Shown in pieces: positions 1 through 9,003 of a DNA stretch of 55,457 nt; within the stretch, counting starts at the first letter, position 1, and every line of letters starts with the position of its first letter. The notes under the pieces are model-generated. The model was not told where the DNA came from, ran no database searches, and saw only the letters and a program-made list of their open reading frames with translations. The position numbers and the translations under genes were made by a program. The DNA comes from Prochlorococcus sp. scB245a_519A13 (lineage in GTDB: Bacteria > Cyanobacteriota > Cyanobacteriia > PCC-6307 > Cyanobiaceae): assembly GCA_000634415.1 (NCBI GenBank), contig JFNH01000100.1, positions 1 through 55,457 on the forward strand. Direction: 5' to 3'.

Positions 1-1623
1 CCTATCACAGGTAGCTGCAACTGAAAGTTGGTGACTAATCATTATGATTGTTTTACTATTTCTATTACTTATTTCATCTATTATTCTTGCGGCTGTTTTA
101 TTATCTACGCTTGCTAAAGCATCATCAAGAACAACAATAGGAGAATTAACAAGTAGCGCTCTTCCTAGTGCAGTTCTTTGCCTTTGTCCACCGCTTAATG
201 TAATACCTCTTTCACCAACAATAGTTTTAAACCTTTGTGGAAAACTATTGATATCATCAATTAATCCAGCTTTTCTAGCGCTTTCTTTAACTAAATATTT
301 AGAAGCTTTAGGTTCTCCAAAACTTAGGTTTTCTGAGATTGTAGAAGTAAATAAGAATGCTTCTTGAGGAACAATTGAAATATTTTTTCTAAGATCGCTT
401 AATTTTAAAGTTTTTACATCAATTTCATCTAAAAATAATTGATTATCTGGAATTTCAATAGTCCGTCCCAGAGACTTTGCTAGTGTTGTCTTGCCACAAC
501 CTATTGGGCCAACTATCGCAATAAGTTCTCCAGGATAAATTTTAAAGTTGAGATTATTTAATGTATTAAATTTTGATCCTGGATATTTTAATGTTAAATT
601 TTTTGCTTCTAAGAATCCTTTAATTTTTCTTTTTAAAAATTTAGTTTCTGCTCCATCTACAATATTTGGGTTGTTCTGAAAGATTTCTTCCACACGATCT
701 AAACTTACTTGACCAAGTTGAAAAGTATTTAAGGTAAAACCTAATAGAGCTGTTGGGAAGACAAGTCTTTCTACGTAAAGAATTAAAGCTACTAATCCAC
801 CTATCGAAATAAATCCACTATCTAATTGATAAGTTCCTAATGATAATAAAATCAATAATGAAATTGAGGAAATTCCTTGTAATAAAGGGAATAGGGTACT
901 CGATGTTCTTGCAAGTTTTATTGCTGAATTTCGATAGTCATTATTATATATGTTAAATTCATTTTTCTCAGCATTCTCTTGGGCATAAATCTTAATTGCG
1001 CTTATACCAGATAGATCTTCTTGTATTAGATCACTAAGCTTTGATAATGATTCTTGTTGAGCTTTTCTTTGTTTAACCATTCTGCCGCCAAATAGGCTTA
1101 CAAATCCAAGGATTAATGGAAATATCATTAAAGCTGATATTGTTAATGTTTTATTAATCGAAAACATTGAAGGAATAGTGAATGAATAAGCTAAGACAAT
1201 GTTGCACAAGCTTAAAACTGTAAAACCTAAAAGTCTTCTTATGTTTTCAACATCGCTTGTAGCTCTACTAATAATGTCTCCACTTCCTTTTTTTTGAATC
1301 CATTCTGGATCTTGAATAAGTAAATGGTCAAAAAGTTTTTGACGAAGATTTACTTCTACTTTTCTACCTATACCGAAGACAATTTGTCTTGAGAATAATC
1401 TTATTAATCCCATACAAGTTGCTAAAAATATTAACCATAAAGATTTAGAAATAACAAAATCAGACGAAAACCCATCTTGTAATTGGTCAATTATATTTTT
1501 TACTTCTAAGGGTATTACAACACTTAGTATATTTACTAATAAGAGAGCTAAAGCGCCATATAAGAATTCTTTTTTATAAGGTCTTAGGTATTTAGATATA
1601 ACTTTTATGTTTAAATTTTTCAT
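1..1623 (-). CDS. ABC transporter half-molecule (permease plus ATPase), 3' end missing
   Basis: This exporter-type ABC protein has an N-terminal six-helix membrane domain and a C-terminal ATPase domain, as in the MdlB/LmrA/MsbA family; two copies normally form the transporter. I translated 541 codons from the ATG at 1621-1623 to the window edge. The ATPase part shows Walker A (GPIGCGKTT), the signature LSGGQRQR, Walker B (VVLDDALASVD) and the H-loop His in MISHQLS just before the edge, so probably only a few dozen C-terminal residues are missing. The substrate cannot be told from the sequence; lipid, peptide or drug export are all possible. It diverges from the DUF3288 gene across a short A/T-rich gap that should hold both promoters. 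Confidence 0.9.
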   Translation of the reverse strand, partial: MKNLNIKVISKYLRPYKKEFLYGALALLLVNILSVVIPLEVKNIIDQLQDGFSSDFVISKSLWLIFLATCMGLIRLFSRQIVFGIGRKVEVNLRQKLFDHLLIQDPEWIQKKGSGDIISRATSDVENIRRLLGFTVLSLCNIVLAYSFTIPSMFSINKTLTISALMIFPLILGFVSLFGGRMVKQRKAQQESLSKLSDLIQEDLSGISAIKIYAQENAEKNEFNIYNNDYRNSAIKLARTSSTLFPLLQGISSISLLILLSLGTYQLDSGFISIGGLVALILYVERLVFPTALLGFTLNTFQLGQVSLDRVEEIFQNNPNIVDGAETKFLKRKIKGFLEAKNLTLKYPGSKFNTLNNLNFKIYPGELIAIVGPIGCGKTTLAKSLGRTIEIPDNQLFLDEIDVKTLKLSDLRKNISIVPQEAFLFTSTISENLSFGEPKASKYLVKESARKAGLIDDINSFPQRFKTIVGERGITLSGGQRQRTALGRALLVNSPIVVLDDALASVDNKTAARIIDEISNRNSKTIIMISHQLSVAATCDR

Positions 1624-1703
1624 TTTATTTTACCGATATGATTAAGATAATGTTTCATTTTTGAATATGTGAGCTAATTTTATAAATGATTCAGTATTTA
1701 TTT

Positions 1704-2000
1704 ATGGGTAACGAGCAAACTCATCCATTACACGAAACAGACAAAAACATTATAGATTCCCTTATCACTAAAAAAACACCTGAAGATCTTGACTACATTA
1801 ATTTAGCTAGATTAATAAATCGTTATACCAATTTCCCTGGAGAAATTGAAATTAAAAATGATATTGAAAAAATTTTAAATTTTTGGAAGATCACTAAAAA
1901 TGAACTTTTTTTAAAAACTAAAAATATATGGTCAAAAAGCTTCAGGCCTTCTAATACAAATAAAGATTTAGTTGGCTCAGGTTTTGATACCTCAAATTGA
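1704..2000 (+). CDS. DUF3288 family protein
   Basis: This 98-residue soluble protein belongs to a conserved cyanobacterial family of unknown function. The recognisable part is the N-terminal pattern QTHPLHETDKNIIDSLI, followed by a segment on Arg-Leu-Ile-Asn-Arg-Tyr and a helical C-terminus. An ATG lies six codons upstream at 1686, but family members begin a few residues before the Q-HPL-TD motif, so I prefer the ATG at 1704. No signal peptide or membrane segment is visible. It sits about 30 bases ahead of trpD and may be cotranscribed with it. Function is not inferred. Confidence 0.8.
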   Translation: MGNEQTHPLHETDKNIIDSLITKKTPEDLDYINLARLINRYTNFPGEIEIKNDIEKILNFWKITKNELFLKTKNIWSKSFRPSNTNKDLVGSGFDTSN

Positions 2001-2033
2001 ATTTTATCTGCATAATTTTTCTTCCATAAATAA

Positions 2034-3068
2034 ATGTCTTCTAATCTATCAAACGCTGAAATCCTAAATAATTTGTTGGAGGGAAGGGACCTTGATGAAT
2101 TAACTTCAAGATCTTTAATGCAAAGATGGCTTAATGATGAAATTTCAGATGTTGAGACAGGAGCTTTTTTGAGTGCTTTGAGAGCAAAGAGTTCTACAGG
2201 GGTCGAACTAAGTTCTATGGCTGAGGAACTCTTAAATGTTTGCGAATTACCAGTAGCAAGACCAAATTTGTATTTGGTAGATACTTGTGGAACAGGGGGT
2301 GATGGAGCTAATACATTCAATATTTCAACTGCAGTTGCATTTGTAACTGCATCTTGTGGTGTAAAAATTGCAAAACACGGAAATAAAAGTGCTAGTGGAA
2401 AAGTTGGCTCTGCTGATGTTTTGTTGAATCTTGGTTTGAATTTAAATTGTTCATTAGAAAAAGTAATCAAAGCAGTAAGTGAAATTGGAATAACTTTTTT
2501 ATTCGCACCGGTTTGGCATAAATCTTTAATAAAACTAGCTCCATTAAGAAAAACTCTTGGAATAAGGACAGTATTTAATCAACTTGGACCATTGGTAAAT
2601 CCTTTAAGACCCAATGCACAAGTTTTGGGTGTTGCTTCTGAGGATCTTTTAAAACCTATGGGAAGCGCGCTTTTAAAAATGGGTATGAATAGAGCAATAG
2701 TGGTTCATGGCTCTGGTGGCCTTGATGAAGCTTCGCTTCAAGGAGATAATAAATTAGTGTTTGTTGATAATGGTGAATTACTTTTTTCAGAAATAAATAT
2801 TTCACAATTTAACCATGAAAATATATCTAACGAAAAGCTTGTGGTTTCTGATCTTGAGTCTAACGAGGAAATATTAAAGTCTGTCTTAAATGGTTCTGGA
2901 CAAAAATCTCATATTGATGTGGTTGCTTTGAATTCTGCTTTAGTGCTTTGGGCCGCGGGTATTGAGGATGATTTAAATGAAGGATTTAATAAAGCTTTAT
3001 TTTCGATAAATCAAGGAGATCCTTGGAAAAAGTTTTTGCTTTTAAAAGATTATTTACATACAAATTAA
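2034..3068 (+). CDS. trpD: Anthranilate phosphoribosyltransferase
   Basis: TrpD transfers the phosphoribosyl group of PRPP to anthranilate, the second step of tryptophan synthesis, in the cytoplasm. The 344-residue length is normal for the family. The PRPP-binding Gly-rich motif [15 protein letters not shown] is at about residues 84-98, and the substrate loop [17 protein letters not shown] follows at about 116-132. A second conserved stretch, GPLVNPLRP, is also present. The start is an ATG at 2034. The gene stands immediately before carA with about 13 bases between them, so the two are probably cotranscribed; other trp genes are not in this window. Confidence 0.97.
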   Translation: MSSNLSNAEILNNLLEGRDLDELTSRSLMQRWLNDEISDVETGAFLSALRAKSSTGVELSSMAEELLNVCELPVARPNLYLVDTCGTGGDGANTFNISTAVAFVTASCGVKIAKHGNKSASGKVGSADVLLNLGLNLNCSLEKVIKAVSEIGITFLFAPVWHKSLIKLAPLRKTLGIRTVFNQLGPLVNPLRPNAQVLGVASEDLLKPMGSALLKMGMNRAIVVHGSGGLDEASLQGDNKLVFVDNGELLFSEINISQFNHENISNEKLVVSDLESNEEILKSVLNGSGQKSHIDVVALNSALVLWAAGIEDDLNEGFNKALFSINQGDPWKKFLLLKDYLHTN

Positions 3069-3081
3069 TTAATCTAAATTG

Positions 3082-4221
3082 ATGATTCATCCATATAAAA
3101 AAAACGCGAAATTGGTTTTAAGTAATGGAATTGTATTCCCAGGATTCTTTTTTGGTGCTTCTGGTACTGCTATTGGTGAAATAGTTTTTAATACGGGAAT
3201 GACTGGATATCAGGAAGTTATTACTGATCCAAGTTATTATGGACAAATATTAACTTTCACTTATCCAGAGATTGGAAATACTGGTATTAATTTTGAAGAT
3301 TCAGAATCTAATATTAATGTTAAAGGTATAATTGTTAGAAATTTTTCATCTAATAGCAGCAATTGGAGATCTAAAAAGAATTTTAATCAATGGTTAGTCG
3401 AGAACAATATCATAGGTCTATATGGAATTGATACAAGGGCTCTTGTTAAAATTTTAAGATCTAGTGGTGCGATGAATGGAGTTATTACCTCTCTAGATAA
3501 AACTGATGAAAGTTGTTTAAAGATAATTTGTGATACGCCAAAGATGGAGGGATTAAATTTATCAAAAGTTGTTTCTACAAAGCAACAATATTTATGGAAA
3601 AGTCATACTCAAACAAATTTTGATTTAAGAAAAAAATATAGTGAATGTTCTAAAAAATTAAAAATAGTAGCAATTGATTTTGGAATTAAAAATTCAATTC
3701 TAAATAGACTTGTATCCCATGGTTGTGAAGTTTTGGTTTTACCTTCTTGTACTTCTCTAAATGATGTTCTTTCTAACAAGCCGGATGGTATATTTTTCTC
3801 AAATGGTCCAGGCGATCCTTCTTCTGTTTCTGAAGGTATAGACTTAGCAAAATCACTCATTGAATATGGTGAAATACCTATGTTTGGAATTTGCCTTGGC
3901 CACCAAATATTTGGATTAGCATTAGGAGGTTCAACTTATAAATTACCTTTTGGACATCGTGGCTTAAATCATCCTTGTGGTGAAAATAATAAAATTGAGA
4001 TAACTAGTCAGAACCATGGTTTTGCTATTGATCCCAATTCACTTTCAAAAAACATAGTCAGAATTACCCACTATAACCTAAACGATAATACTGTAGCTGG
4101 CCTAGAGGTTTATGATAAACCCATATTTAGTGTGCAATATCATCCAGAAGCAGGTCCTGGCCCACATGATTCAGATTATTTGTTTAAAAAATTTGTTTCT
4201 CTTATGTTAGAAAGATGTTGA
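3082..4221 (+). CDS. carA: Carbamoyl-phosphate synthase small (glutaminase) subunit
   Basis: CarA hydrolyses glutamine and passes ammonia to CarB to make carbamoyl phosphate for pyrimidine and arginine synthesis. The 379-residue protein has the N-terminal CPSase small-chain domain (GTAIGEIVFNTGMTGYQE) and a C-terminal class I glutamine amidotransferase domain. The nucleophile Cys is in GICLGHQIFG and the catalytic His-Glu is in QYHPEAGPGPHDSDY. A TTG lies directly before the ATG; I chose the ATG at 3082, which gives MIHPYKKNAKL. The large subunit gene is not in the window. Confidence 0.96.
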   Translation: MIHPYKKNAKLVLSNGIVFPGFFFGASGTAIGEIVFNTGMTGYQEVITDPSYYGQILTFTYPEIGNTGINFEDSESNINVKGIIVRNFSSNSSNWRSKKNFNQWLVENNIIGLYGIDTRALVKILRSSGAMNGVITSLDKTDESCLKIICDTPKMEGLNLSKVVSTKQQYLWKSHTQTNFDLRKKYSECSKKLKIVAIDFGIKNSILNRLVSHGCEVLVLPSCTSLNDVLSNKPDGIFFSNGPGDPSSVSEGIDLAKSLIEYGEIPMFGICLGHQIFGLALGGSTYKLPFGHRGLNHPCGENNKIEITSQNHGFAIDPNSLSKNIVRITHYNLNDNTVAGLEVYDKPIFSVQYHPEAGPGPHDSDYLFKKFVSLMLERC

Positions 4222-4271
4222 CATATTGTTTTCTTTTGATTTGATAATTACATTTGATATATTAATTTTTT

Positions 4272-4276
4272 GGAGG
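4272..4276 (+). promoter_or_regulatory. Shine-Dalgarno site for the STAS-domain gene
   Basis: GGAGG is a full anti-16S match, which is uncommon in this A/T-rich window. It ends nine bases before ATA (4286) and six before ATC (4283). The first in-frame ATG is more than 70 bases downstream and has no such site. The position therefore favours a non-AUG start. Confidence 0.6.
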
Positions 4277-4285
4277 TATTAGATC

Positions 4286-4648
4286 ATAGAAGATTTCCAG
4301 AAGTTAACCGTTTCTCTAAGAGGAAACCTTGAGGTTAAAACAAACATAATGGTTTTTACTTTTAAAGGCCAACTTGATGCTTTCTCAGAAAAACAATTTA
4401 AGACATTTGTTACTTATAATTTAAAAAATGACCTTCCATTCGTTTTAGATCTTACAAAAATAGATTTTCTAGATTCCTCAGGTCTTGGAGCACTTGTTCA
4501 AACTGCAAAAGAATGCAAAAAGTTGAAACTTGGGTTCTCTGTCGTTGGCAATTCGAGAGTAGCCCAAACAATTAAACTTGTTCGTTTAGGGGATTTTCTT
4601 AACTTGAAGTCAAACCTTGAAGATGCATTAAATTATTTAAGGAATTGA
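4286..4648 (+). CDS. STAS-domain anti-sigma factor antagonist, probable non-AUG start
   Basis: This is a single STAS domain of the SpoIIAA/RsbV type, which binds an anti-sigma kinase when its Ser is unphosphorylated. The phosphoacceptor region FLDSSGLGAL is clear. Starting at the first ATG (4349) gives only 99 residues and removes the first beta strand. The frame is open upstream to a stop at 4280-4282 and encodes EDFQKLTVSLRGNLEVKTNI, which fits that strand. The only possible upstream starts are ATA (4286) or ATC (4283), placed correctly behind GGAGG. From ATA the protein is 120 residues, normal for the family. It overlaps mrnC by four bases. A possible partner kinase lies at 28627-29061. 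Confidence 0.85.
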   Translation: MEDFQKLTVSLRGNLEVKTNIMVFTFKGQLDAFSEKQFKTFVTYNLKNDLPFVLDLTKIDFLDSSGLGALVQTAKECKKLKLGFSVVGNSRVAQTIKLVRLGDFLNLKSNLEDALNYLRN

Positions 4649-5043
4649 ATTATTGGATTCAAAACTTGGTTCCATATGGATCTCCCGAGGATATAGGTGT
4701 TATTCAACTTGCTTGGCTTGGAGATTCAGTATGGGAGCTCCACCAAAGACTAAGGCATGTTCATTTTCCTTTAAATTCTAAAGACCTCCATCTATCTGTA
4801 GTAAACGAAGTCAAGGCAAAATCTCAGTCAAAATCATTAAGTCAAATTGAACATTTACTAAATTCAAATGAAATGGATCTAATTAGGCGTGCTAGAAATA
4901 AAACGAAGAGATATCCAAAATCTTCTGACCCCACCATATACTCTAGAGCAACTGGTTTTGAAGCTCTTATTGGCTGGCTATTTTTAAAAGATCCTCAAAG
5001 ATTATCAACACTTTTTGAATATTTAGAATTAAAAATGAATTGA
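4645..5043 (+). CDS. mrnC: Mini-ribonuclease 3
   Basis: Mini-III is the RNase III catalytic domain without the double-stranded RNA-binding domain. It matures 23S rRNA precursor ends in bacteria that have it. The 132-residue protein carries the RNase III signature region as AWLGDSVWELHQR at about residues 23-35 and a second acidic region near GFEALIGWLFL. The start is a TTG whose bases overlap the TGA of the STAS gene (TTGA), so translation is probably coupled. The neighbour rlmB also acts on 23S rRNA, which fits a ribosome-maturation pair. Confidence 0.88.
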   Translation: MNYWIQNLVPYGSPEDIGVIQLAWLGDSVWELHQRLRHVHFPLNSKDLHLSVVNEVKAKSQSKSLSQIEHLLNSNEMDLIRRARNKTKRYPKSSDPTIYSRATGFEALIGWLFLKDPQRLSTLFEYLELKMN

Positions 5044-5047
5044 ATCT

Positions 5048-6052
5048 ATGAAAAACTCCTCTAATAAATTTCGTGAAAAAAATAATAAAGAGCATAAAAA
5101 AAATCCAGATTTTGGGTACTACTCAAAAAATACAAATCGTTCAGAAAAAAATGATAGATTTTTGAACAATTCCGCTAAAAATAAGAAAGTTGAAAATTTA
5201 AAAAAAAATGATAATAATAATACTTTTTCTTCTTTAAAAAGAAGAAACCCAAGATTTAAATCTAATACAGAATTTCCTAATAAAAATTCTGATATTCATC
5301 ATGAGTTTACTAACAAGAGAAATTTTGATGATTGGATATGGGGTAAACATTCGGTTTATGAGGCTCTTATTAGTGAGAGGGCTATTAATAGGCTTTGGTG
5401 TACTTCGGAAATTTTTTCTTCAGATAAATTCTATATTTTGTTTAAGGATCTTAAATCAAAAGGAGTTCTTATTGAAGAAGTTTCTTGGAACAGGCTTTCA
5501 CAATTGACATATGGTGCTTCACATCAAGGTGTCGCATTGCAGTTAGCATGCTCTAAAACAATATCCCTAGAACAATTAATCGATTTTTCTAAACACAATT
5601 GTCCAAATCCCATAATAGTTGCATTTGATGGCTTAACTGATCCTCATAATGTTGGAGCGATTATAAGATCAGCTGAAGCATTTGATTGCAAGGGTGTTAT
5701 TATTCCTCAGAGAAGGTCTGCAGGATTGACGGGAACAGTAGCCAAGGTAGCTGCAGGAGCCTTAGAACACCTCCATGTAAGTAGAGTTGTTAACTTAAAT
5801 AGAGCACTTGAGGAACTTAAGAAAAATGGTTTTCTTGTTGTTGGTTTATCTGGAGATGGTCAAATATCTATCTCAAATTTTCAAGAAAAGGCACCTTTGG
5901 TGGTTGTAGTTGGCTCTGAAGATAAAGGTATTTCTTTGCTTACTCAAAAAAAATGCGATTTTATATTAAGTATTCCTCTTAAAGGTAAAACTTCAAGTTT
6001 AAATGCCTCTGTGGCTGCCGCCATTTCCCTATTCCATTTGACAGGTAAATAA
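5048..6052 (+). CDS. rlmB: 23S rRNA 2'-O-methyltransferase, SpoU/TrmH family (RlmB-like)
   Basis: The C-terminal 240 residues form a SpoU/TrmH knotted methyltransferase with an N-terminal substrate-binding domain (WIWGKHSVYEAL). The three family motifs are visible: FDGLTDPHNVGAIIRSAEAF, VVVGSEDKGIS and SLNASVAAAISLFHL. RlmB methylates G2251 in E. coli 23S rRNA; the exact target here is inferred. About 90 residues at the N-terminus are Asn/Lys/Ser-rich low complexity, probably disordered, and are not part of the classical enzyme. It follows mrnC by four bases. Confidence 0.92.
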   Translation: MKNSSNKFREKNNKEHKKNPDFGYYSKNTNRSEKNDRFLNNSAKNKKVENLKKNDNNNTFSSLKRRNPRFKSNTEFPNKNSDIHHEFTNKRNFDDWIWGKHSVYEALISERAINRLWCTSEIFSSDKFYILFKDLKSKGVLIEEVSWNRLSQLTYGASHQGVALQLACSKTISLEQLIDFSKHNCPNPIIVAFDGLTDPHNVGAIIRSAEAFDCKGVIIPQRRSAGLTGTVAKVAAGALEHLHVSRVVNLNRALEELKKNGFLVVGLSGDGQISISNFQEKAPLVVVVGSEDKGISLLTQKKCDFILSIPLKGKTSSLNASVAAAISLFHLTGK

Positions 6053-6199
6053 TTTTTATTGTTATTAATCACTACTTTCAAAGATCATTAAAATGTTGTT
6101 GTTTCAATACATTTATATAATTAATAAAAATTTATTGAATTTTCACTGCAAAATTGTATAGAATTTAACAAGAATTGATGGTCTAACTGACCAAAAACA

Positions 6200-6415
6200 T
6201 TGATTAGAAACTTTGGAAACAAACTCGGTTTAGCCTGGTGGGCTAAAATTGAGACAGATCAACCTAGTAGTACCTACTGGTTCGGCCCATTTATTACTAA
6301 ACGTAGTTTAAAAGAAAATATGTCTTCTTTTATTAAAGATCTTTCTGATGAAGGGTCTAAAAATATTAAACACAGTTTAGTACGTTGCAAAAAAGAAGAA
6401 CCATTAACTGTTTGA
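6200..6415 (+). CDS. DUF1816 domain protein
   Basis: This small cyanobacterial protein of 71 residues has the DUF1816 pattern: a LAWWAKIET segment, then YWFGPFITKRSLKENMSSFIKDLSDEG. The start used is TTG at 6200, giving MIRNFGNKLGLAWW; there is no in-frame ATG nearby that keeps the conserved N-terminus. No signal or membrane segment is seen. Function is unknown. It lies between rlmB and gatA, each separated by short gaps. Confidence 0.8.
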   Translation: MIRNFGNKLGLAWWAKIETDQPSSTYWFGPFITKRSLKENMSSFIKDLSDEGSKNIKHSLVRCKKEEPLTV

Positions 6416-6445
6416 TAACTTTGATTTTAAGATATAAATTAAGAA

Positions 6446-7894
6446 ATGAATTTTAATTCTTTAAGAAAAGAAATTACCAGCAATAATGTTTCTGTTAAGG
6501 AATTAGTTAATGATATCTTTGCCAAAATCGATCATAAAGATCCTGAAATTAACTCTTATATTTGTACCACAAAAGATAATGCTATCGCTCAGGCAGAGAA
6601 CATTGATAAATTAATTCAAAATAATGAAAAATTGCCTCCACTCGCGGGAATCCCAATAGCAATAAAGGATAATATTTGCACCAAAGGAGTTGCGACAACT
6701 TGTGCAAGTAAAATGCTCAAAACCTTTGTAGCTCCTTATGAATCCACTGCTTCTAGTAAATTATTGTCTTCAGGGGCAATTTGTTTAGGGAAAACAAATT
6801 TAGACGAATTTGCAATGGGTAGTTCAACGGAAACTTCTGTATTTGGTGTTACTTCAAATCCTTGGGATATTAATAGAGTGCCAGGAGGCAGCTCAGGCGG
6901 TAGTGCTGCTTCAGTTGCCGCTGGATTTTGTGCAGCTGCTATAGGATCTGATACAGGTGGATCAATAAGGCAACCAGCTTCTTTTTGTGGCGTCGTAGGT
7001 CTTAAACCTACTTATGGCAGAGTTAGTAGATGGGGACTTGTAGCATTTGCAAGCTCTCTTGATCAAATTGGCCCAATTACAAATACTGTCTCAGATGCGG
7101 CCGAAATTCTACATTCAATATCTGGTAAAGACCCCTTCGATTCAACATGTCTTGACAAGCCAGTACCAAATTATTTGACTGACTTAAATAAATCTATAAA
7201 GGGTTTAAAAATTGGAATCATTAAAGAATGTTTTGAACACCCAGGGCTTAATCCAGAAGTTAAGGAATCAGTTCTTTCTGGAGTTGATAGATTCCAAGCT
7301 TTAGGAGCTGAAATTATCGAAGTTGAATGTCCTAGATTTAACGATGGAATTGCGACATATTATGTCATTGCACCATCTGAGGCCTCCGCAAATTTAGCTA
7401 GATATGATGGTGTTAAATATGGCTACAGATCGAATGAAGGTTCAAATCTTATAGACATGACTTCAAAAAGTAGAGCTGAAGGTTTTGGAAATGAGGTACA
7501 AAGAAGAATTTTGATAGGTACTTATGCTTTGTCAGCTGGATATAGTGATGCCTACTACAAAAAAGCACAAAAAGTTAGAACACTTATAAGAAAAGATTTT
7601 GATTATGCTTTTAAGAAAGTAGATGTTTTATTAACTCCAACTTGCCCAACCACTGCTTTTTTAAAGGGAGATTTTGTCAATGATCCACTTTCAATGTATT
7701 TGTCTGATTTATTAACTGTCCCTGCTAATTTAGCAGGCCTCCCTGCAATCAGTATCCCTTGTGGTTTTGATAATAAAGGATTACCTATAGGAATGCAATT
7801 AATAGGCAATGTATTAGAAGAAGATAAAATATTGAATGCCGCAAATATCTTTGAAATTGATGCTCAGGTAACTAAGAATAGACCTTTATTTTAA
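6446..7894 (+). CDS. gatA: Aspartyl/glutamyl-tRNA amidotransferase subunit A
   Basis: GatA is the glutaminase of the GatCAB complex, which converts misacylated Glu-tRNA(Gln) to Gln-tRNA(Gln). The 482-residue protein is an amidase-signature enzyme. The catalytic triad is visible: Lys in [13 protein letters not shown], the cis-Ser in [14 protein letters not shown], and the nucleophile Ser in [16 protein letters not shown]. Cyanobacteria use this route for Gln-tRNA. gatB and gatC are not in the window. Confidence 0.97.
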   Translation: MNFNSLRKEITSNNVSVKELVNDIFAKIDHKDPEINSYICTTKDNAIAQAENIDKLIQNNEKLPPLAGIPIAIKDNICTKGVATTCASKMLKTFVAPYESTASSKLLSSGAICLGKTNLDEFAMGSSTETSVFGVTSNPWDINRVPGGSSGGSAASVAAGFCAAAIGSDTGGSIRQPASFCGVVGLKPTYGRVSRWGLVAFASSLDQIGPITNTVSDAAEILHSISGKDPFDSTCLDKPVPNYLTDLNKSIKGLKIGIIKECFEHPGLNPEVKESVLSGVDRFQALGAEIIEVECPRFNDGIATYYVIAPSEASANLARYDGVKYGYRSNEGSNLIDMTSKSRAEGFGNEVQRRILIGTYALSAGYSDAYYKKAQKVRTLIRKDFDYAFKKVDVLLTPTCPTTAFLKGDFVNDPLSMYLSDLLTVPANLAGLPAISIPCGFDNKGLPIGMQLIGNVLEEDKILNAANIFEIDAQVTKNRPLF

Positions 7895-7978
7895 ATTTGT
7901 ATTAATAATTAATTTGTAACCACAAAGTATAGATCTTTTAGAAATTTTCTCTATCTTATATATATAAATTATTTGAAT

Positions 7979-8989
7979 ATGGCTTTCGTTCCTCTTCATA
8001 ATCATAGTGACTACAGCTTGCTTGATGGTGCCAGTCAAATTTCAAAAATTGTTGATAGAGCTTGTGATCTTGGAATGGAATCGATAGCTCTTACTGATCA
8101 TGGAGTTATGTATGGTGTTCTTGATTTGGTCAAGAAGTGTAAAGAGAAAGGTATAAAACCAATTATTGGTAATGAAATGTATGTGATTAATGGTTCTATT
8201 GATGATCCTCAACCAAAAAAAGAAAAAAGATATCATTTGGTGGTGTTAGCGAAAAATTATACTGGATATAAGAATCTAGTGAAGTTAACAACAATTAGTC
8301 ACCTAAATGGGATGAGAGGTCGAGGAATTTTTTCTAGACCATGTATTGATAAATCTCTTTTAAGCAAATATAGTGATGGTCTGATAGTTTCTACAGCTTG
8401 TCTAGGTGGAGAGATACCTCAGGCTATTTTAAAAGGTAGATTAGACGTAGCAGAAGATATAGCTGTTTGGTATAAAAAATTATTTGCAGATGACTTTTAT
8501 CTAGAAATACAAGATCACGGTTCTATTGAGGATAGAATTGTTAACGTTGAATTAATAAAAATTGGGAAGAAGCATCAAGTAAAAGTCATAGCGACCAACG
8601 ACGCACACTACTTATCAAGTATGGATGTTGAAGCACATGACGCTTTACTTTGTGTATTAACAGGAAAACTAATAAGTGATGAAAAAAGATTGAGATATAC
8701 CGGTACAGAATATATTAAAAGTGAAACTGAAATGCTTGAACTTTTTAAAGATCATATTGATGATGAATCAATTATTGAGGCAGTTAACAATACAGTAGAA
8801 ATATCTCAGAAAGTTGAAGAATTTGATTTGTTTGGCAATTATAGAATGCCAAAATTCCCTCTTAAAGAAGATACAGATTCATTTTCTTTCCTTACACAAT
8901 TATCTAATAAAGGCCTTTTAAAAAGACTTAAAAAAATGATCTTACAGAAGTTGATGAGAACTATAAAAAAAGACTATCTTCCGAATTAA
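7979..8989 (+). CDS. dnaE: DNA polymerase III alpha subunit, N-terminal fragment (PHP domain)
   Basis: This is the 5' part of the replicative polymerase gene. It begins with the PHP domain ([16 protein letters not shown], then [10 protein letters not shown]), as all DnaE proteins do. Family-like sequence runs to about residue 317 ([11 protein letters not shown]). After an A7 tract the reading frame continues into unrelated residues and stops at 8987-8989. A one-base restoration joins it to the downstream frame to give about 1165 residues, the normal cyanobacterial DnaE length. A TTG lies two codons upstream, but the ATG at 7979 gives the expected MAFVPLH start. Confidence 0.9.
   Translation: MAFVPLHNHSDYSLLDGASQISKIVDRACDLGMESIALTDHGVMYGVLDLVKKCKEKGIKPIIGNEMYVINGSIDDPQPKKEKRYHLVVLAKNYTGYKNLVKLTTISHLNGMRGRGIFSRPCIDKSLLSKYSDGLIVSTACLGGEIPQAILKGRLDVAEDIAVWYKKLFADDFYLEIQDHGSIEDRIVNVELIKIGKKHQVKVIATNDAHYLSSMDVEAHDALLCVLTGKLISDEKRLRYTGTEYIKSETEMLELFKDHIDDESIIEAVNNTVEISQKVEEFDLFGNYRMPKFPLKEDTDSFSFLTQLSNKGLLKRLKKMILQKLMRTIKKDYLPN
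8930..8936 (+). other. A7 tract where the dnaE frame breaks
   Basis: Seven A bases follow CTT. With eight, the frame would read Leu-Lys-Lys-Asn-Asp-Leu-Thr-Glu and run directly into the downstream DnaE frame. With seven, the upstream frame exits to a stop at 8987. The downstream frame is closed by a TAA at 8929-8931, so the junction must be at or just after this tract. Confidence 0.85.
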
Positions 8990-9003
8990 AAATTATTAAA
9001 GAT

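Noticed and set aside
1823-2470. Long minus-strand open frame across DUF3288 and trpD
   Set aside because: It lies antisense to clear genes, has no family pattern, and is the kind of chance frame common opposite A/T-rich coding DNA.
8930-8936. Classical -1 ribosomal slippery heptamer at the dnaE break
   Set aside because: The frame places T before AAA AAA, so the P-site tRNA would have to re-pair with TAA, which is unfavourable; transcriptional slippage or a sequencing error fits better.
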